Shown piece after piece: positions 14,844 through 21,810 of a DNA stretch of 41,393 nt. The DNA comes from a virus. Both the position numbers and the translations under genes were made by a program. The notes under the pieces were generated by a model. The model was not told the DNA's origin. It saw only the letters and a list, made by a program, of their open reading frames with translations, and ran no database searches. Position 1 is the first letter of the stretch; each line of letters begins with the position of its first letter. The DNA lies in IMG/VR virus record IMGVR_UViG_3300023435_000048, positions 1-41,393 of that record. The stretch is one strand, 5' to 3'.

Positions 14844-15131
14844 ATGGATAATTTTAAAACAAAGGTGATATTCAGAAAGTATAAAGACACAAAGGATATT
14901 TTGGCTGTTTTTCCTTATGATTTATACAATAACAATGGCAACATAACCGTATATCAACACATCGGGCAACATGGGGACGGTGACTACCATTTTTGTATAA
15001 GCCAAACAACACCAGCAACACCAAGCGAATATAATGATCTACAAAAAGAACTTGAAACTATGGGGTACAATTTAGAGATTGTTAAAAAACGTGTCTATAG
15101 TCAATATCTCACAGCATACTATCAAATATAA
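14844..15131 (+). CDS. Conserved small protein (KVIFRKYKD family), 95 aa
   Basis: The 95-residue product begins MDNFKTKVIFRKYKDTKDIL and continues AVFPYDLYNNNGNITVYQHIGQHG. This arrangement (KVIFRKxKD...AxFP...YxHIGQHG) is one I recognise from small conserved proteins of phages and conjugative plasmids, which remain uncharacterised. The C-terminus has a helical Tyr-rich segment (QKELETMGYNLEIVKKR). GGGGGG sits seven bases upstream of the ATG. Confidence 0.65.
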   Translation: MDNFKTKVIFRKYKDTKDILAVFPYDLYNNNGNITVYQHIGQHGDGDYHFCISQTTPATPSEYNDLQKELETMGYNLEIVKKRVYSQYLTAYYQI

Positions 15132-15140
15132 GGAGGTCTA

Positions 15141-15272
15141 ATGTTTTTAATCTTGATCTATATAGCAGGGGTTTGTCTTATACCCTATGGGCTTATTGTA
15201 GGTAACTTGTTATTTACTTTGGCTGGTATTTGCTGTTTTGTGCTTATAAAACTATTAATTAGGGGGGTCTAA
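15141..15272 (+). CDS. Small membrane protein, 43 aa
   Basis: ATG at 15141 directly behind AGGAGGTCTA. The 43-residue product (MFLILIYIAGVCLIPYGL) is almost entirely hydrophobic, with two short membrane-spanning stretches separated by a Tyr-Gly turn and a basic end (LLIRGV). It ends one base before the next start. Possible roles include inhibition of host membrane functions or superinfection exclusion, but nothing specific can be read. Confidence 0.55.
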   Translation: MFLILIYIAGVCLIPYGLIVGNLLFTLAGICCFVLIKLLIRGV

Positions 15273-15356
15273 ATGGAAATAAAGCATATTGGAGCGCTTA
15301 TAATGTTAGGGTTGTATCTGTTAGGCTTGTATTTTTACATAAGGGGTAAAAAGTGA
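15273..15356 (+). CDS. Membrane mini-protein, 27 aa
   Basis: ATG at 15273 follows the previous TAA directly, with AGGGGGGTCT inside the upstream gene as ribosome site. The product (MEIKHIGALIMLGLYLLGLY plus FYIRGKK) has a single hydrophobic helix at residues 6-22 and a basic end. It belongs with the preceding 43-residue gene as a pair of tiny membrane proteins. Confidence 0.5.
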   Translation: MEIKHIGALIMLGLYLLGLYFYIRGKK

Positions 15357-15403
15357 AAGTTAGTGTTACTATAAATTTATAAATTAAAACACAAGGGGGT
15401 ATT

Positions 15404-15604
15404 ATGGAACCAAGGAGAAAGTTAAGCCCGAATAGAAGGACTAAAACTATTCAAGTGAGGGTAACAGATCAGGAATACAAAGCGCTGTACAAAATTCATA
15501 AAATCGTGTCCGTAGCAGTTCGTGTTTGTATCAGGGAAAAACTAAAACTTAAAGTTAAAGACAACCCTTATAACATGACAGGTCGCTACAAAAAAGCTCT
15601 TTAG
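15404..15604 (+). CDS. Ribbon-helix-helix-like DNA-binding protein, 66 aa
   Basis: A 66-residue very basic protein whose segment KTIQVRVTDQEYKALYKIHK (about residues 14-33) matches the ribbon-helix-helix pattern: a short beta strand with alternating residues followed by a helix starting at TDQEY. The remainder (SVAVRVCIREKLKL) would form the second helix. Such proteins bind DNA as dimers and often repress their own promoters. Start at ATG behind GGGGGTATT, the usual ribosome site style of this phage. The nearby AT-only tract is a natural candidate target. Confidence 0.6.
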   Translation: MEPRRKLSPNRRTKTIQVRVTDQEYKALYKIHKIVSVAVRVCIREKLKLKVKDNPYNMTGRYKKAL

Positions 15605-15650
15605 ATAAGCAGTCAGAGCCAATACCAGTTTGAGCTTGGGGGGCATACCG

Positions 15651-15729
15651 AAATTAATATTATATAATTAATATTATTATATTTACAAAATAATAATTAT
15701 ATATTAATATTTATTATATAATATAAAAA
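15651..15729. other. 79-bp AT-only tract
   Basis: From 15651 to 15729 only one base (C at 15686) is not A or T, with several short ATTAATAT/ATATTAAT inverted repeats. It precedes the recombination/replication genes and follows the ribbon-helix-helix gene. It could be a promoter region, a DNA unwinding element or both. Confidence 0.55.
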
Positions 15730-15739
15730 GGAGGTACAA

Positions 15740-16591
15740 ATGGAATTTGGCAAAGTAACAAAAATGACTAACGAAAAGTATCACTCAAAAGAGATGCAGG
15801 GGTTTATCTCAAAAGGGGATTTGGATCTTATCAACAAAGCCCCGTACATTTACAAAGACAAGTTAGATGGCAAGTACAAGGTAGAAGTATCTGATGCTAT
15901 GGCTTTAGGCTCGTTTTTCCACACTCTTGTATTAGAGCCAGAACTAGCCGTAGATTACATTTCAGACAAAAAGGCTGTAGCTTATGGCAGTAGAGCTACA
16001 AAGGCTTACAAAGAGGCATTAGAGGGCTTAAAAACACAGAACCCTGGCAAGACCATAATCAAGGCAGAGGATTATAAAACTTGTGAGATTATGCTAGAGG
16101 CTTTGCGTGATAATAAACTGGCGTGTAGTTTGCTATCAAATGGCATAGCAGAGCAGACTTACCTGTGGAATAGTAATGGCACCCCTTGTAAATGTAGACC
16201 AGACTACTTGGTAGAGTTTAACGATAAGCTACTAGCCATAGATATTAAGACCACAAAAGATGCAAAGCAGTTTGAAAGAGCTATTGCTAATTTTAGGTAT
16301 CATGTCCAGGCTGGTCACTACACAGAAGGCATACAAGAAATAGAAGGCAGAGAGGTCATGTTTATATTTATCGTGCAAGAAAAAGAATATCCTTTTGGGA
16401 ATAGAATAATTGCCCTTAACGACATGACGCTAGAGCTTGGTGTAAAAGCTAGGCTTGAAAATCTTAATACACTTAGAAAATGTCAGGAAACAAGCCACTG
16501 GCCTAAGTATGAAAAGACTGACAAGCCTGAAATAGAGATAGTAGATGTGCCAAACTGGGCGTTTTATAATTTCGAGTTTGATAGGAAATAA
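15740..16591 (+). CDS. RecE/DUF3799-like PD-(D/E)XK exonuclease
   Basis: This 283-residue protein has the signatures of RecE-type exonucleases: SDAMALGSFFHTLVLEPE (51-68), CKCRPDYL (150-157) with the metal-binding D155, the core AIDIKTT (166-172) with D168 and K170, and FRYHVQAGHY (185-194) where H188, Q190 and Y194 follow the expected helix. These enzymes degrade one strand of linear duplex DNA 5' to 3' and hand the single strand to an annealing protein. The next two genes look like that annealing partner and an SSB. ATG follows AAGGAGGTACAA. Confidence 0.88.
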   Translation: MEFGKVTKMTNEKYHSKEMQGFISKGDLDLINKAPYIYKDKLDGKYKVEVSDAMALGSFFHTLVLEPELAVDYISDKKAVAYGSRATKAYKEALEGLKTQNPGKTIIKAEDYKTCEIMLEALRDNKLACSLLSNGIAEQTYLWNSNGTPCKCRPDYLVEFNDKLLAIDIKTTKDAKQFERAIANFRYHVQAGHYTEGIQEIEGREVMFIFIVQEKEYPFGNRIIALNDMTLELGVKARLENLNTLRKCQETSHWPKYEKTDKPEIEIVDVPNWAFYNFEFDRK

Positions 16592-16604
16592 ACAGGAGGT
16601 TTAG

Positions 16605-17018
16605 ATGGAAGTACTTGATTTAAAAAACTACGAATTGGTTAAGGACAGGATTATGAGGTTTCACAGAAAGTATCCTGACGGCAGAATTATTACCGTCATT
16701 GACTTGGTTGACGATGGCAAGGCGTGTTTATGTAAAGCGTTTCTATTCCTGAATGTTGAAGACCAGGCTAAAAACCTACCAAAAGCTACCGGCCTTGCTT
16801 ACGAAAAAGAAGGGTTTAACACTATCAACATGAAGTCATGGATTGAAAACGGAGAAACCTCAGCTATAGGCCGAGCCATAGCCAACATGGGAATGGTAAA
16901 GAAAAACAGACCAAGTAGAGAGGAGATGGAAAAAGCAGGAAGTATCCAGGAATCTAAAGTAACACAGTTATTATTAGGAGGTAACAATGATCAAGATAAG
17001 CAAACTAACAAGGAATGA
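16605..17018 (+). CDS. Probable single-strand annealing/recombination mediator, 137 aa
   Basis: The 137-residue protein has the pattern YPDGRIITVIDLVDDGKACLC (24-44), ATGLAYEKEG, and NMKSWIENGETSAIGRAIANMG (about 75-96). The motif EN-x-E-TSAIGRA(L/I)A is well conserved in phage proteins found beside RecE/RecB-type nucleases and often related to Rad52/ERF-type annealing proteins. Placement directly after the exonuclease and overlapping an SSB-like gene supports a recombination role. AGGAGG precedes the ATG. Annealing activity is inferred. Confidence 0.6.
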   Translation: MEVLDLKNYELVKDRIMRFHRKYPDGRIITVIDLVDDGKACLCKAFLFLNVEDQAKNLPKATGLAYEKEGFNTINMKSWIENGETSAIGRAIANMGMVKKNRPSREEMEKAGSIQESKVTQLLLGGNNDQDKQTNKE

Positions 17019-17331
17019 GATAACGACTAAGAACGGACCAGCCACAAAAATATTCATAACTACTGACAAGGGACAAAAGGCTAGTGGGTTTGAAAAACTA
17101 GGCATAACGGATAAGTGGCGAGAAGGCGATGAAGTTGATGCCCACATAGTAGAGCAGAACGGATATTTTAATATAGTTCTTGGTACGGGTAATCAGAATA
17201 GCCCTTCAAACGAACAGAAACCAGCCAAAACCGAGACTTCACAATCTGGCACATCTTTGTTGCTTGAAGCTATATTATGCGAAATTAAGGCAATCAGGGC
17301 GTTTCTGGAGGCAAACAATGGCAAAGGTTAA
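16987..17331 (+). CDS. SSB-like OB-fold protein, 114 aa
   Basis: The first 65 residues (MIKISKLTRNEITTKNGPAT, then KIFITTDKGQKASGF and WREGDEVDAHIVEQNGYFNIV) alternate beta strands in the manner of an OB fold with a final GYFNI strand. A Gln/Ser/Thr-rich linker and a C-terminal helix follow. It overlaps the annealing-protein gene by 32 bases in another frame, so the two must be co-expressed. Single-stranded DNA binding is inferred from fold pattern and neighbours. It lacks the acidic C-terminal tip of bacterial SSB. Confidence 0.5.
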   Translation: MIKISKLTRNEITTKNGPATKIFITTDKGQKASGFEKLGITDKWREGDEVDAHIVEQNGYFNIVLGTGNQNSPSNEQKPAKTETSQSGTSLLLEAILCEIKAIRAFLEANNGKG

Positions 17332-17539
17332 AACTACACAGGTATTCAATCCTGACATGAAGTTCTATGCACAGCTCAAACTGGTATGCAGAAAGAACGG
17401 CTACCTACTAGAGAGTATCAAGACACAGATATTCAATAAGGGTGTATTAGAGTACCTAAACACCAGGCTTGAAAATTGGCATGAATCCAAAACACCAGCC
17501 ACCAGCGTCGGAGTAGAAGCTATAGATACGGAGGATTAG
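17318..17539 (+). CDS. Hypothetical protein, 73 aa (RHH-like)
   Basis: I chose the ATG at 17318 (MAKVKTTQVFNPDMKFYAQL) because GGAGG lies seven bases upstream. Longer in-frame versions would run deep into the SSB-like gene. The product is basic, with a short strand (TTQVFN), two helices (MKFYAQLKLVCRKNG and LESIKTQIFNKGVLEYLNTRL), and an acidic tail, compatible with a ribbon-helix-helix-like small DNA binder. It overlaps the previous gene by 14 bases. Confidence 0.5.
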   Translation: MAKVKTTQVFNPDMKFYAQLKLVCRKNGYLLESIKTQIFNKGVLEYLNTRLENWHESKTPATSVGVEAIDTED

Positions 17540-17884
17540 ATGGAAAAAATAATCTGTTGGATTTTCGGGCATAAAAGAACTTATGAGGGGGCAGTCTACC
17601 AGATGCCATACACAGGCTATGGAAAGTATTATTGTTCTAGGTGTGGTATTGGTCTTAAGTGCCTTCACAAGGACGGAGCAGGCGATAACATGATAATTAT
17701 ATCAAGAATTAATAAATACACAAAAAAGGAAACAACTGTGTTTGATATAATAACAATGGAAACTTCCGCAACAATACAACGATGCTCCCAATGTGGATAT
17801 GAAGCAACTTTTGATTACGATGAAATGGGTAAGAAAAGAAAAATGGAAGTGAACAGCATACATACAACTTGGGTAAACGAATGA
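17540..17884 (+). CDS. DUF1660-like zinc protein, 114 aa
   Basis: This 114-residue protein starts MEKIICWIFGHKRTYEGAVY. The CWIFGHK motif followed by YCSRCGIGL and a later RCSQCGYEATF makes a zinc-ribbon pair of the type seen in small prophage proteins annotated as DUF1660 (C-x-x-FGHK...CxxCG). Function unknown. The ATG directly follows the previous stop, with GGAGGATTAG as ribosome site. Confidence 0.6.
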   Translation: MEKIICWIFGHKRTYEGAVYQMPYTGYGKYYCSRCGIGLKCLHKDGAGDNMIIISRINKYTKKETTVFDIITMETSATIQRCSQCGYEATFDYDEMGKKRKMEVNSIHTTWVNE

Positions 17885-17904
17885 AGAAAAAACATGGAGG
17901 TATT

Positions 17905-18135
17905 ATGATGGAAAAAACACAAAAGAAGCCAGAATTAATAGAAGTTCCAATAAATAACTCTGATATGGTAGAAGTTATCGATGATATAGCTAATTACCTA
18001 TTAGATTTATCTTGTAGAAAGGACACACCTGGAGGCGAAGAGAAATTGCTTACACACCTAAACGGTTATGCCAAAGGATTAAAAGTTATGGTGTCTAAAA
18101 AAGTTTGGTTTTTACCGACGGAAAATATTAAATAG
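17905..18135 (+). CDS. Hypothetical protein, 76 aa
   Basis: The start at 17905 is chosen because GGAGGTATT precedes it in the spacing used by many genes here. A second ATG follows at 17908. An upstream in-frame start at 17869 lies inside the previous gene. The product (MMEKTQKKPELIEVPINNSD) has a helical acidic middle (MVEVIDDIANYLLDL) and a basic C-terminus. No family is recognised. Confidence 0.5.
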   Translation: MMEKTQKKPELIEVPINNSDMVEVIDDIANYLLDLSCRKDTPGGEEKLLTHLNGYAKGLKVMVSKKVWFLPTENIK

Positions 18136-18146
18136 ATGGAGGTATT

Positions 18147-18191
18147 ATGTTAGAAACTATAGAACGCCAGTTTGAGGTTGATGCTGAATGA
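18147..18191 (+). CDS. 14-codon leader ORF coupled to winged-helix gene
   Basis: A GGAGGTATT site precedes an ATG at 18147 that opens a 14-codon frame (MLETIERQFEVDAE). Its TGA overlaps the ATG of the following gene. The downstream gene has no strong site of its own (GAGGTTGATGCTGA only), so it is probably translated by termination-reinitiation from this leader. Confidence 0.45.
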   Translation: MLETIERQFEVDAE

Positions 18192-18460
18192 GTGTAGCTC
18201 AGGTTGAAACATATTTGGACCTTGTACAATCAGGGTATCTTGTAGGGCGAAGGGGACAAGTCTATGATATACTCAAAGACAAGCCTATGATACTGCCAGA
18301 AATATGTAAAAAATTAAACCTTCCTATCAATAGTGTTTCGGGGAGGGTAACAGAACTTTTTAACAGAGGTTTACTTGAGATTGTAGGAGAAAAGAAGAAT
18401 CCTTTTAGTGGTAAGCAAAACTCCTTGTATTTTGTTAAACAATTAAATCTTTTCTCTTAA
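18188..18460 (+). CDS. Winged-helix DNA-binding protein, 90 aa
   Basis: The 90-residue product has the core of a winged helix: GQVYDILKDKPMILPEICKK (23-42) as first helices, LPINSVSGRVTELFNRGLLEI as recognition helix and wing start, and GEKKNPFSGKQNSLYFV as the wing. Such proteins decide between ON and OFF states of phage transcription or act in replication initiation. It is coupled to a 14-codon leader ORF and sits immediately ahead of the homing endonuclease gene. Confidence 0.65.
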   Translation: MSVAQVETYLDLVQSGYLVGRRGQVYDILKDKPMILPEICKKLNLPINSVSGRVTELFNRGLLEIVGEKKNPFSGKQNSLYFVKQLNLFS

Positions 18461-18474
18461 TAGTGAGGTCAAAT

Positions 18475-19356
18475 TTGGATAAAACTAAAGAAAAAAGGAG
18501 TAGTTGGAATAAGGGCATCCCACATACCGAAGAAACCAAAAGAAAAATATCTGAAAAAGCTAAAGGGTGCAAAAGAACTTTTTCTGAAACACACAGAAAA
18601 AACCTTAGTAAAGCAGGAAAAGGTAGAAAGATGCCAGACCATGTTAGAGAAGCACTCCGCAAAGCTCATTTAAACAAAGTTATAACACAAGATACACGTA
18701 AAAAAATGAGTGAGTCTGGGAAAGGCAGGGTTTGCTCTATAGAGACTAGAAAAAAATTAAGTCAAGCTAATACAGGAAAAAAAATATCAGAAGAAACTAA
18801 AGCTAAAATTAGAGAAAAGAGAAAACTTCAAATTTGTTCTCAAAAAACAAAAATAAAAATGGGCAATTCTCGTAGGGGTAAAAAGCATACAGAAAAAGCT
18901 AAAAAAAAGATAGCAAATTCTCACAAAGGCAAACACCCAAGCCCAAAAGAACTTGAGCGTATTAGGCTAATGAATAAAGGAAGAAAACACCCACCAAGAT
19001 CAGAAGAATATAGGCAAAAGTTTAGAGGAGCAAACAATCATGCTTGGAGAGGAGGAACAACTCTAATAACAGACAAAATAAGACTTAGTGATAAATATAT
19101 AGAATGGAGGCAACAAATTTTTATACGTGATAATTTCACTTGTCAAAAATGTAAAAATAAATCTGGATGTAAGTTAAACGCCCACCACATAAAACCGTTT
19201 AGAATATTACTTAGGGAAGCCAGAGATTATATACCTCTTTTAGACTTGTATAGCGCTGCCATGATTTATACCCCAATGTGGAGCCTTAATAATGGACAGA
19301 CATTGTGTGAAAGATGTCACAAAAAAACAAGGACATATGGAACTAGCAAGAGTTAG
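18475..19356 (+). CDS. NUMOD3-repeat HNH homing endonuclease
   Basis: The N-terminal two thirds carries about ten tandem NUMOD3-type units of some 17 residues, such as GIPHTEETKRKISEKAKG, GRVCSIETRKKLSQANTG and GKKHTEKAKKKIANSHKG, which bind DNA. After GANNHAWRGG comes an HNH nuclease: DNFTCQKCKN...LNAHHIKPF...LNNGQTLCERCHKKT, with two CxxC zinc knuckles. This is the architecture of free-standing phage homing endonucleases. Start: TTG at 18475 has GAGGT in front; a GTG at 18463 would add four residues without a good site. The gene is A-rich and probably mobile. Confidence 0.9.
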   Translation: MDKTKEKRSSWNKGIPHTEETKRKISEKAKGCKRTFSETHRKNLSKAGKGRKMPDHVREALRKAHLNKVITQDTRKKMSESGKGRVCSIETRKKLSQANTGKKISEETKAKIREKRKLQICSQKTKIKMGNSRRGKKHTEKAKKKIANSHKGKHPSPKELERIRLMNKGRKHPPRSEEYRQKFRGANNHAWRGGTTLITDKIRLSDKYIEWRQQIFIRDNFTCQKCKNKSGCKLNAHHIKPFRILLREARDYIPLLDLYSAAMIYTPMWSLNNGQTLCERCHKKTRTYGTSKS

Positions 19357-19382
19357 ACAATTAGCTCTGTTTGTGGTATAAT
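19354..19382 (+). promoter_or_regulatory. Sigma70-like promoter for secreted-protein gene
   Basis: TAGACA (19354-19359) overlaps the homing endonuclease stop codon and is followed after 17 bases by a perfect TATAAT (19377-19382). Start would be near 19390, ahead of the ATG at 19418. This makes the secreted-protein gene an independent unit. Confidence 0.65.
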
Positions 19383-19417
19383 AACAAGGTGGGCTGGTTT
19401 TTAAACAGGAGGTTTTT

Positions 19418-19654
19418 ATGAAGTGTTTAGCAATCTTAATGTTTTTAGTATCGACAAGTGTGATGGCTCAGACTTTGTATGCGCCAGATGGGACTTATCT
19501 GGGTAGGGTAAATAATAATAAATACGACCCAGACTCTATCAGTAATCCTTATGGGACTTACGGCAACAAATACTCGCCTAATAGTGTTAATAACCCATAC
19601 GGAAGATATGGTAATAAATACTCAAACCAGTATTCTAGTCCGTACGGAAATTAA
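19418..19654 (+). CDS. Secreted NPYG-repeat protein, 78 aa
   Basis: This 78-residue protein has a clear Sec signal peptide (MKCLAILMFLVSTSVMAQTL, probable cleavage after VMA). The mature part has 16-residue repeats, NKYDPDSISNPYGTYG and NKYSPNSVNNPYGRYG, plus a third degenerate unit NKYSNQYSSPYGN. The same SPxSxNNPYGxYG pattern occurs in short exported proteins of Gram-negative bacteria, whose function is unknown. It has its own promoter and AGGAGG ribosome site and lies between a mobile endonuclease and a structured leader, so it looks like a cargo (moron) gene acting in the host envelope. Confidence 0.75.
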   Translation: MKCLAILMFLVSTSVMAQTLYAPDGTYLGRVNNNKYDPDSISNPYGTYGNKYSPNSVNNPYGRYGNKYSNQYSSPYGN

Positions 19655-19667
19655 TTATTTTATTTAT

Positions 19668-19696
19668 TTGACTTTTTTTTTAAAGGGTGATTTAAT
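19668..19696 (+). promoter_or_regulatory. Sigma70-like promoter upstream of structured RNA
   Basis: TTGACT (19668-19673) and TTTAAT (19691-19696) are 17 bases apart. Initiation near 19702-19704 would begin the RNA exactly at the first arm of the structured region. Confidence 0.55.
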
Positions 19697-19702
19697 TTTT
19701 TT

Positions 19703-19820
19703 ATGCTAACGGTAACAAAATGTATCATTATTGGTTGTAACGACACTGGGATTTCTAATCCGTTAGCAACAGTGTCTTATAATATCAGGGTTAGGTTTTA
19801 TGAGCCTAGCCCTGTTTATA
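19703..19820 (+). ncRNA. Candidate structured leader RNA or small RNA
   Basis: Three helices can be drawn. Helix A: 19704-19712 (TGCTAACGG) with 19760-19768. Helix B: 19742-19748 (GACACTG) with 19770-19776, extendable by three pairs past a bulged C. Helix C: 19786-19795 with 19805-19814, ten pairs including one wobble and a 9-base loop, followed by TTTATATTT. A and B interleave (A-B-A'-B'), so they either form a pseudoknot-like fold or are alternatives. The promoter above and the terminator-like hairpin just before the next ribosome site suggest an attenuator, riboswitch-like leader or small RNA. It matches no class I recognise. Confidence 0.5.
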
Positions 19821-19834
19821 TTTGGAGGTAAGGG

Positions 19835-20191
19835 ATGAAGATACTAGATAACGCTATTGTAACAATGTGTGGTGAGTGTGATATGGTAAAATACGATACT
19901 TTTACACAAACTAATATATGTTGCCACCCTAAAATGAACCATAAAACAGAAACAGTTTGTAATTGTGATATTTCCAAAGACTGTCCCTTACAGGATTGTG
20001 AGGTGATAGATTGGCTTACTTTCAAACCTAAACTCACAAGTGTTTTAAATATTGAATTTCCAAACGAAATATACACAGGAGACACAGAAATAGTCCAAAA
20101 CCCTTATTTTGTGGCTTCTGAAGTATTTGGTTTTTTAGACAAAGAAATAAGCATAGAAAATTTGATGGAGGCAATTAATTGTTATGGCTAA
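19835..20191 (+). CDS. Cysteine-rich protein with KILDNAIVT N-terminus, 118 aa
   Basis: The N-terminal half holds seven or eight cysteines (CGEC, ICC, CNC, DCPLQDC), implying metal binding. The C-terminal half is acidic and helical. Its first 10 residues (MKILDNAIVT) are shared with the adenine methyltransferase at 24899 (MKIPDNAIVT), nearly identically at DNA level. The cysteine pattern is shared with the 83-residue protein ending at 11932. GGAGG precedes the ATG. Expression is probably controlled by the structured leader immediately upstream. The stop overlaps the replication gene start. Confidence 0.65.
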   Translation: MKILDNAIVTMCGECDMVKYDTFTQTNICCHPKMNHKTETVCNCDISKDCPLQDCEVIDWLTFKPKLTSVLNIEFPNEIYTGDTEIVQNPYFVASEVFGFLDKEISIENLMEAINCYG

Positions 20192-20843
20192 AGATCCAGC
20201 TTTCTTGTTCTACTACCAAGATTTCTTTACAGGTGTTTCAGACCTAACTAATGAAGAAGTTGGGGCATATATCCGATGTTTATGTGTTCAATCATCAAAA
20301 GGTGGTATAACAGAAAAACATATGAAAATCATATGTAATTCAAGTGATGTTCATAATTCTATCAAAAACAAGTTCCGACCCCTGCCTAATTCTGATTTGC
20401 TACACAACGAAAGATTGGCGATTGAGGTTGAAAAGCGTAAAAACTATGTAATATCAAGGGCTTCTAACAGGAAAGGTAAGTTTAAGAATAAAAACATATG
20501 TAAATCATATGTTCCACATATGGAAGATGAAAATGAAGATGAAAATATAAAAGAAAATATAAATATAATCTTTGATGCTTATAAACAAATTAACTCAAAA
20601 GCTACTCTTACAGATAAGGGTCGTTTTAAGATTAAAGTTAGGCTTAAAAACATAGGTTTCCCAACCTGCCTAGATGCAATAGAAAAATTTATAGGCAATA
20701 GGTGGCGTATGGAAAACAACTCTGACAAGACTATAGCTTGGTTTTTTGCTTCAGATGAAAAGGTTATGGAGTGGATAGGTTTAAAACAAGACACGCCAAA
20801 AGCCAAGGTTGACATGGGGGACTTACTAAATGACTTGGAATAA
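20184..20843 (+). CDS. DUF1376-like replication initiator/helicase loader
   Basis: The N-terminal 60 residues, MAKDPAFLFYYQDFFTGVSD then LTNEEVGAYIRCLCVQSSKGGI, match the DUF1376 pattern (PAFxxYxxDF...MTxEExGAYxxLL...G). This winged-helix-like domain is typical of phage replication proteins that precede a helicase gene. A basic, Asn-rich linker follows (about 95-125), and then a C-terminal domain like those of replisome organisers (IFDAYKQINSKATLTDKGR...). It overlaps the DnaB-like gene by 14 bases. Origin binding and helicase loading are inferred from this pairing. Confidence 0.75.
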   Translation: MAKDPAFLFYYQDFFTGVSDLTNEEVGAYIRCLCVQSSKGGITEKHMKIICNSSDVHNSIKNKFRPLPNSDLLHNERLAIEVEKRKNYVISRASNRKGKFKNKNICKSYVPHMEDENEDENIKENINIIFDAYKQINSKATLTDKGRFKIKVRLKNIGFPTCLDAIEKFIGNRWRMENNSDKTIAWFFASDEKVMEWIGLKQDTPKAKVDMGDLLNDLE

Positions 20844-21810
20844 TTTTAATAGCCAGGCTTCACATGATTATAGGGCTATGAATAGGGGAAAGATAATACC
20901 ATACCCTGTGGAGTTCTTGAACAGGACACTTAAAGGGGTTAGGCCAACAGATCTGGTGTTCTTTGGTGCGAGGCCAGGAGCCGGAAAAACACAGCTTGCC
21001 ACCATGATGGCCCAGAATGTAAGCGAGCAAGGTTTAACTGCACACTACTTTGCACTTGAGGCAGACAAGGGTGAGATTGAAACCAGGCTACTATACACAG
21101 AGTTTGCCAAACTATATTACTCACAGAGTATCTATCCAGATCCTATAAACTTCAGAGATTTTAGTGATGGTGATTACGATGGAATCCACAGAGACTTTAT
21201 AAAAAAGGCCAGCATAGAATGTAATAAAAAAATGCAGTACGTGAACATCATGTATCGAAAAGAAAACTTCACAGTAGATGATTTTGAAGATCAGGTTAAT
21301 TCTATTAAGCATCACACCGACTGTATCATTCTGGATCATATACACCATTTTGATATGGACACCGACAGAGAAACACAGGAACTTAAAAAAATTGTTAAGC
21401 GAATGAGGGATATAAACATACTAATCCAGAAGCCAATAGTTTGTATTGCTCACTTCAGAAAGTCCGACAGAAAAACAATAGAGCTTTGCCCTGGTTTTGA
21501 GGAGTTGTATGGTAGCAGCGAGATAGCTAAAGAGGCTACACAGGTTATAACTATGTCTCCAGTGAGTAACGAAAAACTAGGCACCACATTAAGCTACGAC
21601 TATAGCCCGACGTTATTTAGAATACCAAAGTTTAGAAAGTTTGGAGTAGTAGGAAACTTTGTGGGAATGTGTTTGTTTAATACCAAAGAAAATGTCTATC
21701 AGAAAAAGTTTGAGATATATAAACTTATAAAGTCTGGACAGGAATTAGAGAAAGTAGACGTACCATATTTTATGCAACCAAAGGAGGCAAAAGAAATTGA
21801 AGATCTTTGA
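20830..21810 (+). CDS. DnaB-like replicative helicase (RecA-fold ATPase)
   Basis: The 326-residue protein has the Walker A loop GARPGAGKT at residues 46-54 preceded by DLVFF, a Walker B strand CIILDHIHHF at 164-173, and downstream motifs (VCIAHFRKSDRK, ELYGSSEIAKEATQVITM) in the order of the DnaB C-terminal ATPase domain. The separate DnaB N-terminal domain is absent, so this is a short, motor-only form, as in many phages. It would unwind DNA at the fork, loaded by the preceding protein. No polymerase or primase is encoded, so host enzymes probably complete the replisome. Confidence 0.85.
   Translation: MTWNNFNSQASHDYRAMNRGKIIPYPVEFLNRTLKGVRPTDLVFFGARPGAGKTQLATMMAQNVSEQGLTAHYFALEADKGEIETRLLYTEFAKLYYSQSIYPDPINFRDFSDGDYDGIHRDFIKKASIECNKKMQYVNIMYRKENFTVDDFEDQVNSIKHHTDCIILDHIHHFDMDTDRETQELKKIVKRMRDINILIQKPIVCIAHFRKSDRKTIELCPGFEELYGSSEIAKEATQVITMSPVSNEKLGTTLSYDYSPTLFRIPKFRKFGVVGNFVGMCLFNTKENVYQKKFEIYKLIKSGQELEKVDVPYFMQPKEAKEIEDL

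Noticed and set aside
13230-19404. Recurring GGCTGGTTTTTA (near 13230, 14484 and 19391)
   Set aside because: Three copies of a T-rich 12-mer in different contexts (non-coding, inside a membrane mini-gene, before a ribosome site) without consistent position. I could not separate this from chance.
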